In this document: positions 1-6,022 of the stretch, piece by piece
How positions within the stretch are numbered: the first letter of the stretch is position 1
Layout: every line of letters starts with the position of its first letter
Origin: Pseudomonadota bacterium
GTDB taxonomy: Bacteria > Pseudomonadota > Alphaproteobacteria > Rhizobiales > Rhizobiaceae
DNA length: 6,022 nucleotides
Direction: 5' to 3'
Assembly (NCBI GenBank): GCA_023433855.1
Contig: JAEYTV010000628.1
Span: forward strand, 1-6,022
Translations under genes and position numbers: made by a program
The notes under the pieces: model-generated
What the model was told of the DNA's origin: nothing
Database searches by the model: none
The model's input: the letters and a program-made list of their open reading frames with translations, nothing else

Positions 1-82
1 CTCCCCTTGCATGCGCGAATCAGTCTCTGGGTGCGTTGATCCAGAACAATCGCACAGGAATGGAGAAGAAATCGCAAACCCG
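1..82. other. Non-coding flank with possible upstream signals of a gene beyond the left edge
   Basis: This short stretch follows the stop codon of the minus-strand flavoprotein gene. I see no convincing coding sequence here; the open plus-strand frames run antisense into the flavoprotein and look like shadows. Read on the minus strand, it contains an FNR-like dyad (36-49), and the sequence AAGGGGAG lies at the very edge (bases 8 to 1). That purine run resembles a ribosome binding site for a minus-strand gene starting just outside the window. No hairpin followed by a T-run is seen, so no terminator for the flavoprotein gene is called. Confidence 0.4.
36..49 (-). promoter_or_regulatory. Candidate FNR/FixK/Anr-type binding site
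   Basis: The plus strand reads TTGAT-CCAG-AACAA, and the minus strand TTGTT-CTGG-ATCAA. It differs by one base from the TTGAT-N4-ATCAA consensus of CRP/FNR-family oxygen regulators (FNR, FixK, Anr). It lies between the end of the flavoprotein gene and the left edge, so it would most naturally act on a minus-strand gene beginning outside the window. One weak point: a class II arrangement centred at -41.5 would put the transcription start near base 1, on top of the AAGGGGAG that otherwise looks like a Shine-Dalgarno. A chance match is possible. Confidence 0.4.
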
Positions 83-1294
83 CTATTGCGCTTCCAACCA
101 CGTCTCGATTCCGCGTGCGGCGGCACGGCCGGTGGCAAGACAGGCCGTAAGCAGATAACCTCCCGTGGGCGCTTCCCAATCGAGCATTTCGCCGGCGGCG
201 AAGAATCCGGGCAGCGGCTTCAGCATGTAGTTTTCGTCGAGAGCATCGAGACTGATGCCCCCCGAAGATGAGATCGCCTCCGCGATCGGGCGAGGACGCA
301 GCAGTGGGATCGATAAGGCCTTGATGTGTGGGACCAGTTCGCCGAGCGTCATGCGGCCGGCATGTGGCAGGAGTTCCCGTAGCAGGGCCGCTTTCACGCC
401 CTCCAGCCCGCATCCTTTGCGCAGCCTGTTGGCGAAGCTGGCCTTGGGGTCTTGGCGGGCGAGATCCCGTACCAGTCGCTCGCGATCACGTGCGGGCGTC
501 AGATCGACCGTAAGGGAGGCGGCGCCCGTTTCTTGCAGAAGGTCTCTCAAGGCAGCCGAATGGGCATAGACCAGGCTCCCTTCGATACCATGCCTGGTGA
601 TCACAAACTCGCCCTGGCGGGTCCCGCAATCGGAGCGCACCGTGACGGACTTGACCGGTTGTCCAGCAAAGCGCGCCCGGAAGGTGTCGCTCCAGTCAAC
701 GTCGAAACCGCAGTTCGCGGGCCGCAAGTCGTTGACCGCGACGTCCTTGTCTCTGAGCCACGCCACCCATGCTCCATCCGAGCCGAGTCTCGGCCAACTG
801 GCGCCCCCGAGCGCAAGCAGCGTGGCATCCGCATGGACCGTGATAACCCCGGTCGGTGTCGAAAACAGACAGCCCTCTTCGGCAAATCCGATCCATCGAT
901 GACGGGATTTGAGCATCGCGCCGTGCTGTTCGAGCCGGCGCAGCCAGGCTCGTAGCAGGGGCGATGCCTTCATCGCTGTCGGGAAGACGCGGCCCGAGGT
1001 GCCGACGAAGGTCTCCGCACCCAGCGATGAGGACCACTGGCGCACGTCATTCGGTGTAAAGGCCTCCAGCGCAGGCCGCAATCTGGCTGACGCGGTACCG
1101 AACCGCTCCGCGAACGAGGAGAACTCTTCGGAATGGGTAATGTTGAGCCCGGATTTTCCAGCCAGCAGGAACTTCCGCGCGAAGGTCGGCATGCCATCAT
1201 AGACAGTGACCGCATGGCCGGCGGCAGAGAGAACCTCGGCCGCCATAAGCCCTGCCGGCCCGCCGCCGATGATTGCAATCTGTTTCTGCGTCAT
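83..1294 (-). CDS. NAD(P)/FAD-dependent oxidoreductase, HI0933/BaiN-like family (TIGR03862-type flavoprotein)
   Basis: This 403-residue protein is predicted to be a soluble, cytoplasmic FAD-binding flavoprotein. Residues 6-33 form an N-terminal Rossmann dinucleotide-binding fold with the GGGPAG glycine motif and a run ending in VTVYD. Residues 39-56 carry the family signature ARKFLLAGKSGLNITHSE. A middle segment (about 160-175) has ALGGASWPRLGSDG, and the C-terminal FAD-contact segment is FFAAGEMLDWEAPTGGY (364-380), followed by a helix rich in Ala and Gly. This order matches the HI0933-like family, and the length is normal. Substrate and reaction are not known for this subgroup; some distant relatives (BaiN) act on bile acids, but I would not transfer that function. 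The ATG at 1294 is preceded by GGAG with 7 bases of spacing. The gene lies 46 bases downstream of the zinc-motif gene on the same strand, so co-transcription is likely. No frameshift is seen. Confidence 0.93.
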   Translation of the reverse strand: MTQKQIAIIGGGPAGLMAAEVLSAAGHAVTVYDGMPTFARKFLLAGKSGLNITHSEEFSSFAERFGTASARLRPALEAFTPNDVRQWSSSLGAETFVGTSGRVFPTAMKASPLLRAWLRRLEQHGAMLKSRHRWIGFAEEGCLFSTPTGVITVHADATLLALGGASWPRLGSDGAWVAWLRDKDVAVNDLRPANCGFDVDWSDTFRARFAGQPVKSVTVRSDCGTRQGEFVITRHGIEGSLVYAHSAALRDLLQETGAASLTVDLTPARDRERLVRDLARQDPKASFANRLRKGCGLEGVKAALLRELLPHAGRMTLGELVPHIKALSIPLLRPRPIAEAISSSGGISLDALDENYMLKPLPGFFAAGEMLDWEAPTGGYLLTACLATGRAAARGIETWLEAQ

Positions 1295-1340
1295 GCGCCG
1301 TCTCCGTGGAGGCGGCTCATATCACAAGAGACCTTGCAAG

Positions 1341-1541
1341 TCAGCCGGCGCCGCCGACGGGAGTCAGGATCGTGCCGGTCCCGCCACATTCGGGGCAGTC
1401 CTTGCCATCGACCTCGCCCGATCCGTTGCAGCGGCGGCAGACATTTTCTCCGGCATCCGGTGTGCCGGCAGGTACGGCGTCGGTGTTCTTCGGCGTGCCC
1501 GTGAGACCCGGTCCATTCGTAGCGTCTGTTGCGTCCGTCAT
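1341..1541 (-). CDS. Small protein with paired DnaJ-type CxxCxGxG zinc motifs
   Basis: This 66-residue protein has two copies of the DnaJ zinc-finger repeat: CRRCNGSG (residues 35-42) and CPECGGTG (49-56). The four cysteines (35, 38, 49, 52) could bind one zinc ion. The first 30 residues are rich in Thr, Ala, Gly and Pro and look disordered. There is no J domain, no transmembrane segment and no signal peptide, so this is not a DnaJ chaperone although automated annotation may call it one. A role in protein binding or folding is only inference. The start was set at the ATG at 1541 because GAGGAG lies 7 bases upstream; an in-frame GTG at 1565 would add eight residues encoded partly by that Shine-Dalgarno and is less likely. 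It sits 61 bases downstream of the oxoprolinase gene, with a stem-loop between them, and 46 bases upstream of the flavoprotein. Confidence 0.8.
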   Translation of the reverse strand: MTDATDATNGPGLTGTPKNTDAVPAGTPDAGENVCRRCNGSGEVDGKDCPECGGTGTILTPVGGAG

Positions 1542-1573
1542 GCTGTGCTCCTCAAGCAGGGTCACCCAGGTGG

Positions 1574-1602
1574 AGGAACAAGCAGCGGCTCGGCTTGTTC
1601 CT
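1574..1602 (-). terminator. Stem-loop just after the oxoprolinase stop codon (terminator or mRNA 3'-end stabiliser)
   Basis: A perfect 10-bp inverted repeat (AGGAACAAGC at 1574-1583 and GCTTGTTCCT at 1593-1602) encloses a 9-base loop. It begins immediately after the TAA stop codon of the oxoprolinase gene. On the minus-strand transcript the stem is followed by CCACC and not a U-run, so it does not look like a strong intrinsic terminator in that direction. Only three T residues follow the stem on the plus strand. It may attenuate read-through into the zinc-motif gene, or protect the 3' end of the upstream message. Confidence 0.5.
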
Positions 1603-4600
1603 TTACGCCTTGCCGTAACCTCCGCCGGTCGGGGTAACGACGGTCACCGCCTCGCCGGCCTCCAGCACCGTCTGGCCGCAACCGCCGAGATCTTCCAGGC
1701 GTCCGTCCAGCCTGCGGACGACGGTCTGGCCAAGCTCCCCGGCCTCGCCGCCGGCGAGACCGTGCGGCCGGATCGTGCGATGGGAGGAGAGGATGGCGCA
1801 GTCCATCTTCTCCAGGAAGCGGATCGTGCGCTGCGTGCCGTTGCCGGCCGACCACTTGCCCCGGCCGCCGGATTGGCCGCGGATGTGGAAGTCCTCAAGG
1901 AGCACCGGATAGCGCGTCTCCAGGATCTCCGGGTCGGTCAGTCGGGAATTGGTCATGTGGACATGCACCGCATCCGTGCCGGCGAAGCCGGTGCCGTCGT
2001 TGAAGACGCCGGCGGGCGAGCCGGAGCAGAGTGTCTCGTAGTACTGGTAGGTTTCGTTGCCGAATGTGAGGTTGTTCATCGTGCCCTGGCTTGCCGCCAT
2101 GGCGCCGAGAGCGCCGAACAAGGCGTTGGTCACGTGCTGGCTGGTCTCGACGTTGCCGGCGACGACTGCTGCCGGATATCGCGGCTTCAGCATCGAGCCG
2201 TCCGGCACGATGATCCGGATCGGCCGCAGGCACCCGGCGTTCATCGGGATCGAGCTTTCCACCATGACCCGGAAGACATAGAGCACGGCGGCGCGGGTGA
2301 CGGGCTCCGGGGCGTTGAAGTTGTTCGCCTTTTGCGGGCTGGTGCCGGTGAAGTCTACGGTTGCCTCACGTCTCGCCTTGTCGACGGTGATCTTCACCCT
2401 GATCGTGCTGCCCTGGTCGGTGTCGTAGGAGAATTCGGAATCTCCGAGCTTCTCGATGACGCGGCGCACGCTCTCTTCTGCGTTGTCCTGCACATGGCGC
2501 ATATACGCCTGTACGACAGGGAGCCCGAACTGCGCGATCATCTTGCGCATCTCGTGCACGCCCTTCTCGTTGGCGGCGATCTGCGCCCGCAGGTCGCCGA
2601 CGTTCTGGGCGACATTGCGAGCCGGATAGGGGTGATCGGAGAGAAGGCGGGTGATGCCCTCCTCGTCGAAGCGGCCACGATCGACCAGCAGCACGTTGTC
2701 GAAAAGAACGCCTTCCTCGTCCACGGTTGTGGCGAGCGGCGTCATCGAGCCCGGAGCCGTGCCGCCGACATCGGCGTGGTGGCCGCGCGAGGCAACGTAG
2801 AAGAGGATGCTTTCGCCTTTTTCGTCGAAGACCGGCGTTATCACCGTGATGTCCGGCAGATGGGTCCCGCCGTTATAGGGCGCGTTGAGCGCGAAGACGT
2901 CGCCCGGCCGGATCCGGCCCCTGTTCTGGGCGATGATGGATTCCACCGAACGATCCATGGAACCGAGATGGACCGGCATGTGCGGCGCATTGGCGACCAG
3001 CGCACCGTGCTCGTCAAAGATGGCGCAGGAGAAATCCAGCCGCTCCTTGATGTTGACGGAGGACGCGGTGTTCTGGAGCGTCACGCCCATCTGCTCGGCG
3101 ATCGACATGAACAGGTTGTTGAAGACTTCCAGCAGCACCGGATCGGCTTCGGTGCCGACCGCCTTGCTGCGCGCGAGCGTCTTGACCCGTTTCAACACGA
3201 CATGGTCCAGAGCGGTCACCTCGAAAGCCCAACCCTCCTCGACGACGACGGTCTGGTGCGGCTCGACGATGAGGCAGGGACCGGCGGCCCTGACGCCCGG
3301 GCGGATGCCGGCGCGGCGGTATACGGGCGCGTCGCGCCATTCCCCGCCGGAGAAGAAACGCGTCTGCTCGGCCGCGACGGGCGGGGCGTCGTTGATCGGA
3401 TGGGTCGGCTCGCTCGACTCGGCGCCGCCGCCGATCGCCTCCACCTCGTAGGATTCGAAGATGATCTCGCGGTTTTCGAAGATGAAGCCGAACTGCTTGC
3501 GATGAAGAGTTTCGAAGACCTCCGTCATCTCGGCGACGGAGGAGACGGGGACGGCGAGCGTCGTATCCGTCCCCTGATAGCGCAGGTGGGCGCGATGCAG
3601 GACATCGGTGTCCGCTTCCGGGACGCCCTGAGCCGCCATCTCCTGCAACACGCTCGGCGTCAACTCGCTGCGAACTGGCGGCAGCGTCTCGAGGGCTGCG
3701 CCGAGTTCCTGCGAGACAGTTCTCTGGCGGCTTGCGCGGATATCGGCAAGCCCCATGCCGTAGGCGGACAGGATGCCGGAGAAGGGGTGGATCATGACGG
3801 TGGAAATGCCGAGCGCATCGGCGGTGAGGCAGGCATGCTGGCCGCCGGCCCCGCCGAAGCAGGTCAGCACGTAGTTGGTGACGTCATAGCCGCGTTGGAC
3901 GCTGATCTTCTTGACGGCATTGGCCATGTTCTCGACGGCGATCGCCAGGAAGCCGTCCGCCACTTCTTCGGGCGTGCGGCCGTCGCCAATGGTCGCAGCC
4001 ATGTCCTCGAAGGCGGCGCGAACGGCAGTCGCGTCGAGCGGCTGGTCGCGACCGGGGCCGAAGATCTTCGGAAATAGATCTGGCGAGAGCTTTCCAAGCA
4101 TGACGTTCGCGTCGGTGACCGTAAGGGGGCCCCCCCGACGGTAAGCCTTCGGCCCGGGGTTGGCGCCGGCGGAATCCGGTCCGACGCGGAAGCGGCCATT
4201 CTCGAAATGCAGGATCGAGCCGCCGCCCGCCGCTACCGTATGAATCGACATCATCGGCGCACGCATCCGCACGCCGGCGACCTCGGTCTCGAACGAGCGC
4301 TCCAGTTCGCCCTCGTAATGGGATACGTCCGTGGACGTGCCGCCCATGTCGAAGCCGATCATCCGGTCGAAGCCCGCAAGCCTTGAGGTCTCCACGGCGC
4401 CAACCACACCGCCCGCCGGGCCGGAGAGAATGGCATCCTTGCCCTGGAAGAGGTCGGCCGCCGTCAGTCCCCCCGAGGATTGCATGAACATCAGCCGTGC
4501 GCCGCCCTCTGTATCGGCGCCGAGTTCACTTGCCACCTGCTCGACGTAGCGGCGCAGGATGGGCGAGAGATACGCATCAACGACCGTCGTATCACCGCGC

Positions 4601-5214
4601 CCCACCAGCTTGATCAGTGGCGAGACCTCGTGGCTGACGGAAACCTGGGAAAAGCCGATGTCGCGGGCCACCCTGGCGGCCAGTTGCTCATGCTCTGGAA
4701 AACGGTAAGCGTGCATGAAGACGATGGCGACCGCGCGGAAGCCGGCATCGAACTGCGCCTGCAAATCCCGGCGGATGACCGCTTCGTCGGGCGCCGCCTC
4801 GACATGGCCATCGGCGCGAACACGTTCATCGACTTCCACGACTGCGCTGTAGAGCAATTCCGGCTTGACGATCTTCTTGGCAAAGATGTCGGCGCGCGCC
4901 TGGTAGCCGATAGCCAGCGCGTCGCGGAAACCGCGGGTCGTCACGAGAAGCGTCCGCTCACCCTTGCGTTCGAGGAGCGCGTTGGTGGCGACCGTCGTTC
5001 CCATCTTGACCGCACCGATTGCGCCGGCCGGAACAGGCTCGCCCGGGTTTAGTCCCAACAGTTCGCGAATGCCTTGGACGGCCGCGTCCCGGTAGGCTTC
5101 CGGGTTTTCCGACAGGAGCTTGTGGGCGATCAGCGAACCGTCGGGGCTGCGTCCGACGATGTCGGTGAACGTACCGCCGCGATCGATCCAGAAATCCCAC
5201 CTGCCGCCGGTCAT
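1603..5214 (-). CDS. Single-chain 5-oxoprolinase (HyuA-HyuB fusion, hydantoinase/oxoprolinase family)
   Basis: This 1203-residue cytosolic enzyme is predicted to open a lactam ring at the cost of ATP, as in 5-oxoproline + ATP + water to glutamate + ADP + phosphate. Residues 6-18 hold the N-terminal nucleotide-binding motif [13 protein letters not shown] (hydantoinase A N-domain, to about 200). The hydantoinase A core (about 205-500) has a second phosphate-binding motif FDMGGTSTD (288-296), VAAGGGS (327-333) and [10 protein letters not shown] (452-461). A linker near 675-690 joins the hydantoinase B half (about 690-1203), with [12 protein letters not shown] (777-788), RGHHADVGG (810-818), [11 protein letters not shown] (1086-1096) and a C-terminal GGGYG. 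Both halves are complete, and the length fits bacterial relatives of eukaryotic OPLAH (about 1200-1290). The ATG at 5214 was chosen because GAGGAG lies 7 bases upstream and the DRGGTFTD motif then falls near the N terminus as in homologues; a longer reading to 5355 would run through the promoter region. Hydantoin, caprolactam or another lactam is a possible alternative substrate. Confidence 0.93.
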   Translation of the reverse strand: MTGGRWDFWIDRGGTFTDIVGRSPDGSLIAHKLLSENPEAYRDAAVQGIRELLGLNPGEPVPAGAIGAVKMGTTVATNALLERKGERTLLVTTRGFRDALAIGYQARADIFAKKIVKPELLYSAVVEVDERVRADGHVEAAPDEAVIRRDLQAQFDAGFRAVAIVFMHAYRFPEHEQLAARVARDIGFSQVSVSHEVSPLIKLVGRGDTTVVDAYLSPILRRYVEQVASELGADTEGGARLMFMQSSGGLTAADLFQGKDAILSGPAGGVVGAVETSRLAGFDRMIGFDMGGTSTDVSHYEGELERSFETEVAGVRMRAPMMSIHTVAAGGGSILHFENGRFRVGPDSAGANPGPKAYRRGGPLTVTDANVMLGKLSPDLFPKIFGPGRDQPLDATAVRAAFEDMAATIGDGRTPEEVADGFLAIAVENMANAVKKISVQRGYDVTNYVLTCFGGAGGQHACLTADALGISTVMIHPFSGILSAYGMGLADIRASRQRTVSQELGAALETLPPVRSELTPSVLQEMAAQGVPEADTDVLHRAHLRYQGTDTTLAVPVSSVAEMTEVFETLHRKQFGFIFENREIIFESYEVEAIGGGAESSEPTHPINDAPPVAAEQTRFFSGGEWRDAPVYRRAGIRPGVRAAGPCLIVEPHQTVVVEEGWAFEVTALDHVVLKRVKTLARSKAVGTEADPVLLEVFNNLFMSIAEQMGVTLQNTASSVNIKERLDFSCAIFDEHGALVANAPHMPVHLGSMDRSVESIIAQNRGRIRPGDVFALNAPYNGGTHLPDITVITPVFDEKGESILFYVASRGHHADVGGTAPGSMTPLATTVDEEGVLFDNVLLVDRGRFDEEGITRLLSDHPYPARNVAQNVGDLRAQIAANEKGVHEMRKMIAQFGLPVVQAYMRHVQDNAEESVRRVIEKLGDSEFSYDTDQGSTIRVKITVDKARREATVDFTGTSPQKANNFNAPEPVTRAAVLYVFRVMVESSIPMNAGCLRPIRIIVPDGSMLKPRYPAAVVAGNVETSQHVTNALFGALGAMAASQGTMNNLTFGNETYQYYETLCSGSPAGVFNDGTGFAGTDAVHVHMTNSRLTDPEILETRYPVLLEDFHIRGQSGGRGKWSAGNGTQRTIRFLEKMDCAILSSHRTIRPHGLAGGEAGELGQTVVRRLDGRLEDLGGCGQTVLEAGEAVTVVTPTGGGYGKA

Positions 5215-5244
5215 GAAGAGCTCCTCACTGATTGCTTTTCTTTT

Positions 5245-5259
5245 ACGAATACATTTCGT
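5245..5259. promoter_or_regulatory. Candidate operator dyad ACGAA-N5-TTCGT
   Basis: A perfect 5-bp inverted repeat with a 5-base centre lies about 30 bases upstream of the oxoprolinase ATG. It overlaps the likely -10 region of the minus-strand promoter, a position suited to repression. The arms are short, so chance is a real alternative, and I cannot match it to a known regulator consensus. Confidence 0.3.
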
Positions 5260-5273
5260 CGATAAAACGTCAA
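5246..5273 (-). promoter_or_regulatory. Candidate sigma-70 promoter for the oxoprolinase gene
   Basis: Reading the minus strand, TTGACG (5273-5268) matches five of six -35 consensus bases. After a 16-base spacer, TATTCG (5251-5246) is a weak -10 element with three matches. A second pairing, TTGTCA (5287-5282) with TATCGA (5264-5259), is also possible with a 17-base spacer. The first option would start transcription about 25 bases upstream of the ATG at 5214. The -10 assignments are uncertain. Confidence 0.35.
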
Positions 5274-5285
5274 TGATTGATTGAC
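5269..5285. promoter_or_regulatory. Dyad GTCAAT-N5-ATTGAC covering both divergent -35 elements
   Basis: A perfect 6-bp inverted repeat is separated by five bases (GATTG). Its left arm overlaps the minus-strand -35 (TTGACG) and its right arm overlaps the plus-strand -35 (TTGACA). It could be an operator through which one regulator controls both directions. It could also simply be two -35 hexamers facing apart, since those alone generate most of the symmetry. An alternative nested dyad, TCAAT-G-ATTGA, lies at 5270-5280. Confidence 0.4.
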
Positions 5286-5310
5286 AACAAAATGCTCGTT
5301 GCTGCATCAT
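5281..5310 (+). promoter_or_regulatory. Candidate sigma-70 promoter for the TRAP transporter operon
   Basis: A perfect -35 hexamer TTGACA (5281-5286) is followed after 18 bases by CATCAT (5305-5310), which matches four of six -10 consensus bases. Transcription would begin near 5317, giving a leader of roughly 95 bases before the dctQ GTG. The -35 overlaps the GTCAAT-N5-ATTGAC dyad. Confidence 0.55.
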
Positions 5311-5341
5311 GCCTCCATAACGGGCAAACGAGCCGCCAGAG

Positions 5342-5365
5342 CTCGGTCCGGCCACGGCAACCGAG
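5342..5365 (+). other. Leader hairpin upstream of dctQ
   Basis: In the predicted dctQ leader RNA, CTCGGT (5342-5347) pairs with ACCGAG (5360-5365). The helix continues as CCG (5348-5350) with CGG (5355-5357) around a GCCA tetraloop, leaving a two-base bulge at 5358-5359. The 3' arm touches the GGGGAG ribosome binding site of the upstream ORF at 5365-5370. A competing helix, CGAGC (5329-5333) with GCTCG (5341-5345), shares bases with this stem, so the two cannot form together. No terminator U-run follows. Confidence 0.35.
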
Positions 5366-5376
5366 GGGAGCCGACG

Positions 5377-5427
5377 ATGTTCGAATGCCGTATGCCATGC
5401 GGGAGGGCGACCTGTGTCCTCTATTGA
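5377..5427 (+). CDS. Possible 16-residue upstream ORF (leader peptide) overlapping the dctQ start
   Basis: An ATG at 5377 is preceded by GGGGAG with 6 bases of spacing, a strong ribosome binding site. It opens a reading frame for [16 protein letters not shown] ending in TGA at 5425-5427. The stop lies 14 bases inside dctQ, counting from its GTG at 5414, in a different frame. Translation of this ORF would pass over the dctQ Shine-Dalgarno (GGAGGG, 5402-5407) and could couple to dctQ translation. Three of 16 residues are Cys (4, 8, 13), which is unusual for so short a peptide. It may be a regulatory leader, or it may be a chance ORF; no homologue is known to me. Confidence 0.3.
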   Translation: MFECRMPCGRATCVLY

Positions 5428-5998
5428 TCCCCGTCACAGCATCTTTCCCGAGTGGCTGAGGAAGGCGCTCGATGGACTCTACCTCCTGGCCGGCTGGGTC
5501 GCCGGCGTCTTCCTCGTCGCGATCTTCCTGATCATGCTGGCGCTGTCCGCGGGTCGTCCGCTCGGGATAGACGTGCCGGCCGGCGATGACTTCGCCGCCT
5601 GGTGCATGGCCGCGACCGCATTCCTTGGCCTGGCACACACGTTCAGATCGGCGGAACTCATCCGCATGGGGTTGCTGATCGACCGGATCAGCGGCCTGCC
5701 GCGCAAGCTTGTCGAGATCGCCTGCACGGCCATCGGTGCTGCCGCGGTCACCTACTTCGCCTGGTACGCGATCGAGATGACCCTGTTCTCCTGGAGGTTC
5801 AACGATGTCTCCATGGGCGTGATTGCGGTGCCGCTGTGGCTCCCGCAGCTCGGCATGTCTGCGGGCCTCGCCATCCTCGCGATAGCCTTCCTCGACGAGC
5901 TTCTTCATCTGCTCTTCGGTGGTGCCCCCCGCTACGAGAAGCCGAAGGCGGAGAGCAAAGAGGAGATCATCGAACGCGTCATGGAAAGCGGAGTCTGA
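5414..5998 (+). CDS. dctQ: TRAP transporter small permease subunit (DctQ family)
   Basis: This 194-residue inner-membrane protein is the small (four-helix) subunit of a tripartite ATP-independent periplasmic transporter, which drives uptake of organic acids with a sodium or proton gradient. Four hydrophobic segments are visible, at about 21-45, 58-78, 98-122 and 142-166. The family-type polar segment after helix 2 reads [12 protein letters not shown] (77-88), and a conserved-looking Pro lies in LWLPQLGM (141-148). The C-terminal tail (about 171-194) is charged and probably cytoplasmic. The GTG at 5414 is the best start: GGAGGG lies 6 bases upstream, and the nearby ATGs at 5377, 5392 and 5397 are in other frames. 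The next gene begins 2 bases after the stop, typical of a dctQM operon. Substrate cannot be read from this subunit; the divergent oxoprolinase gene suggests pyroglutamate or a related compound. Confidence 0.92.
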   Translation: MSSIDPRHSIFPEWLRKALDGLYLLAGWVAGVFLVAIFLIMLALSAGRPLGIDVPAGDDFAAWCMAATAFLGLAHTFRSAELIRMGLLIDRISGLPRKLVEIACTAIGAAAVTYFAWYAIEMTLFSWRFNDVSMGVIAVPLWLPQLGMSAGLAILAIAFLDELLHLLFGGAPRYEKPKAESKEEIIERVMESGV

Positions 5999-6000
5999 GC

Positions 6001-6022
6001 ATGGAAGCCGTGTCACTCGTGG
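6001..6022 (+). CDS. dctM: Start of the next gene, probably the TRAP transporter large permease (DctM); truncated by the window edge
   Basis: An ATG two bases after the dctQ stop opens a frame reading MEAVSLV before the window ends. GGAG at 5990-5993, inside the end of dctQ, gives a ribosome binding site with 7 bases of spacing. Seven residues are too few to identify a family. The DctM call rests on position, since dctM usually follows dctQ directly, and on the hydrophobic beginning. Confidence 0.65.

Larger units (their letters stand above)
5215..5413. promoter_or_regulatory. Divergent promoter and leader region between the oxoprolinase and TRAP transporter genes
   Basis: These 199 bases separate two divergently transcribed units. 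The left half (about 5225-5300) is markedly A+T-richer than the surrounding genes, as expected of promoter DNA. It contains candidate -35 elements for both directions arranged back to back, plus two short dyads. The right half (about 5317-5413) is G+C-rich and would form the 5' leader of the dctQ message; it holds a hairpin and a short upstream ORF. The individual elements are listed separately. Confidence 0.75.

Noticed and set aside
11..271. Plus-strand open frame at the left edge
   Set aside because: Most of it is antisense to the flavoprotein C terminus, it has no ribosome binding site, and its product shows no recognisable motif.
1273..4077. A very long plus-strand open frame (about 930 codons) antisense to the oxoprolinase and zinc-motif genes
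   Set aside because: Within the oxoprolinase region its codons are the exact reverse complements of the sense codons. In that register a stop arises only where the sense gene uses TTA, CTA or TCA, which are rare in a GC-rich gene; it ends at 4077 exactly opposite a CTA Leu codon. The translation has no recognisable domain and low-complexity composition.
4125..4136. Possible frameshift at the homopolymer GGGGGCCCCCCC within the oxoprolinase gene
   Set aside because: The reading frame across it gives [14 protein letters not shown], which matches the expected family sequence on both sides, so no base appears lost or gained.
5215..5355. A 47-residue N-terminal extension of the oxoprolinase
   Set aside because: The extension is encoded by promoter-like A+T-rich DNA, has no resemblance to family N termini, and is less well supported than the ATG at 5214, which has a GAGGAG ribosome binding site and places the DRGGTFTD motif as in homologues.
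5270..6016. A minus-strand open frame of about 250 codons antisense to dctQ
   Set aside because: It is the in-register antisense shadow of dctQ, runs through the divergent promoter region, and encodes a charged, low-complexity product, whereas the plus strand encodes a clear four-helix DctQ protein.
1..6022. CRISPR arrays, insertion sequences, tRNA or rRNA genes, attachment sites
   Set aside because: I saw no regularly spaced repeats, transposase motifs, terminal inverted repeats, tRNA-like cloverleaf or CCA end, or rRNA sequence. Codon use looks uniform across all genes, with no sign of recent transfer.

Overview
The window is G+C-rich, with strong GC bias at third codon positions. Gene content and protein style suggest an alphaproteobacterium, most likely of the Rhizobiales/Hyphomicrobiales. 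That assignment is inferred from protein sequence style and the tripartite TRAP transporter; no rRNA or marker gene is present.

Layout, left to right. Bases 1-82 are non-coding 3' flank of the first gene and hold an FNR/FixK-like dyad that probably serves a gene beyond the left edge. Three genes then lie on the minus strand, transcribed right to left: a 1203-residue single-chain 5-oxoprolinase/hydantoinase (5214 down to 1603), a 66-residue protein with two DnaJ-type zinc motifs (1541 to 1341), and a 403-residue FAD-dependent flavoprotein of the HI0933/TIGR03862 type (1294 to 83). A perfect 10-bp stem-loop sits directly after the oxoprolinase stop codon, so the two small downstream genes may be only partly co-transcribed with it. 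Bases 5215-5413 are a divergent regulatory region. To the right, on the plus strand, lie the TRAP transporter small permease (dctQ, GTG start at 5414) and the first codons of a second gene, probably the large permease (dctM, from 6001), which runs off the edge.

Functional reading: an ATP-dependent 5-oxoprolinase/lactamase-type enzyme is transcribed divergently from a TRAP uptake system. The simplest hypothesis is uptake and ring-opening of 5-oxoproline (pyroglutamate) or a related lactam or hydantoin, under shared control. The solute-binding protein and any dedicated regulator are outside the window, so the substrate is not shown. The flavoprotein and zinc-motif protein look like unrelated housekeeping or accessory genes.

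The region most worth a second look is 5215-5427. It has back-to-back -35 elements forming one dyad, a second dyad, alternative leader hairpins, and a 16-codon cysteine-containing upstream ORF with a good ribosome binding site whose end overlaps the dctQ start. The protein-coding genes themselves belong to known families.
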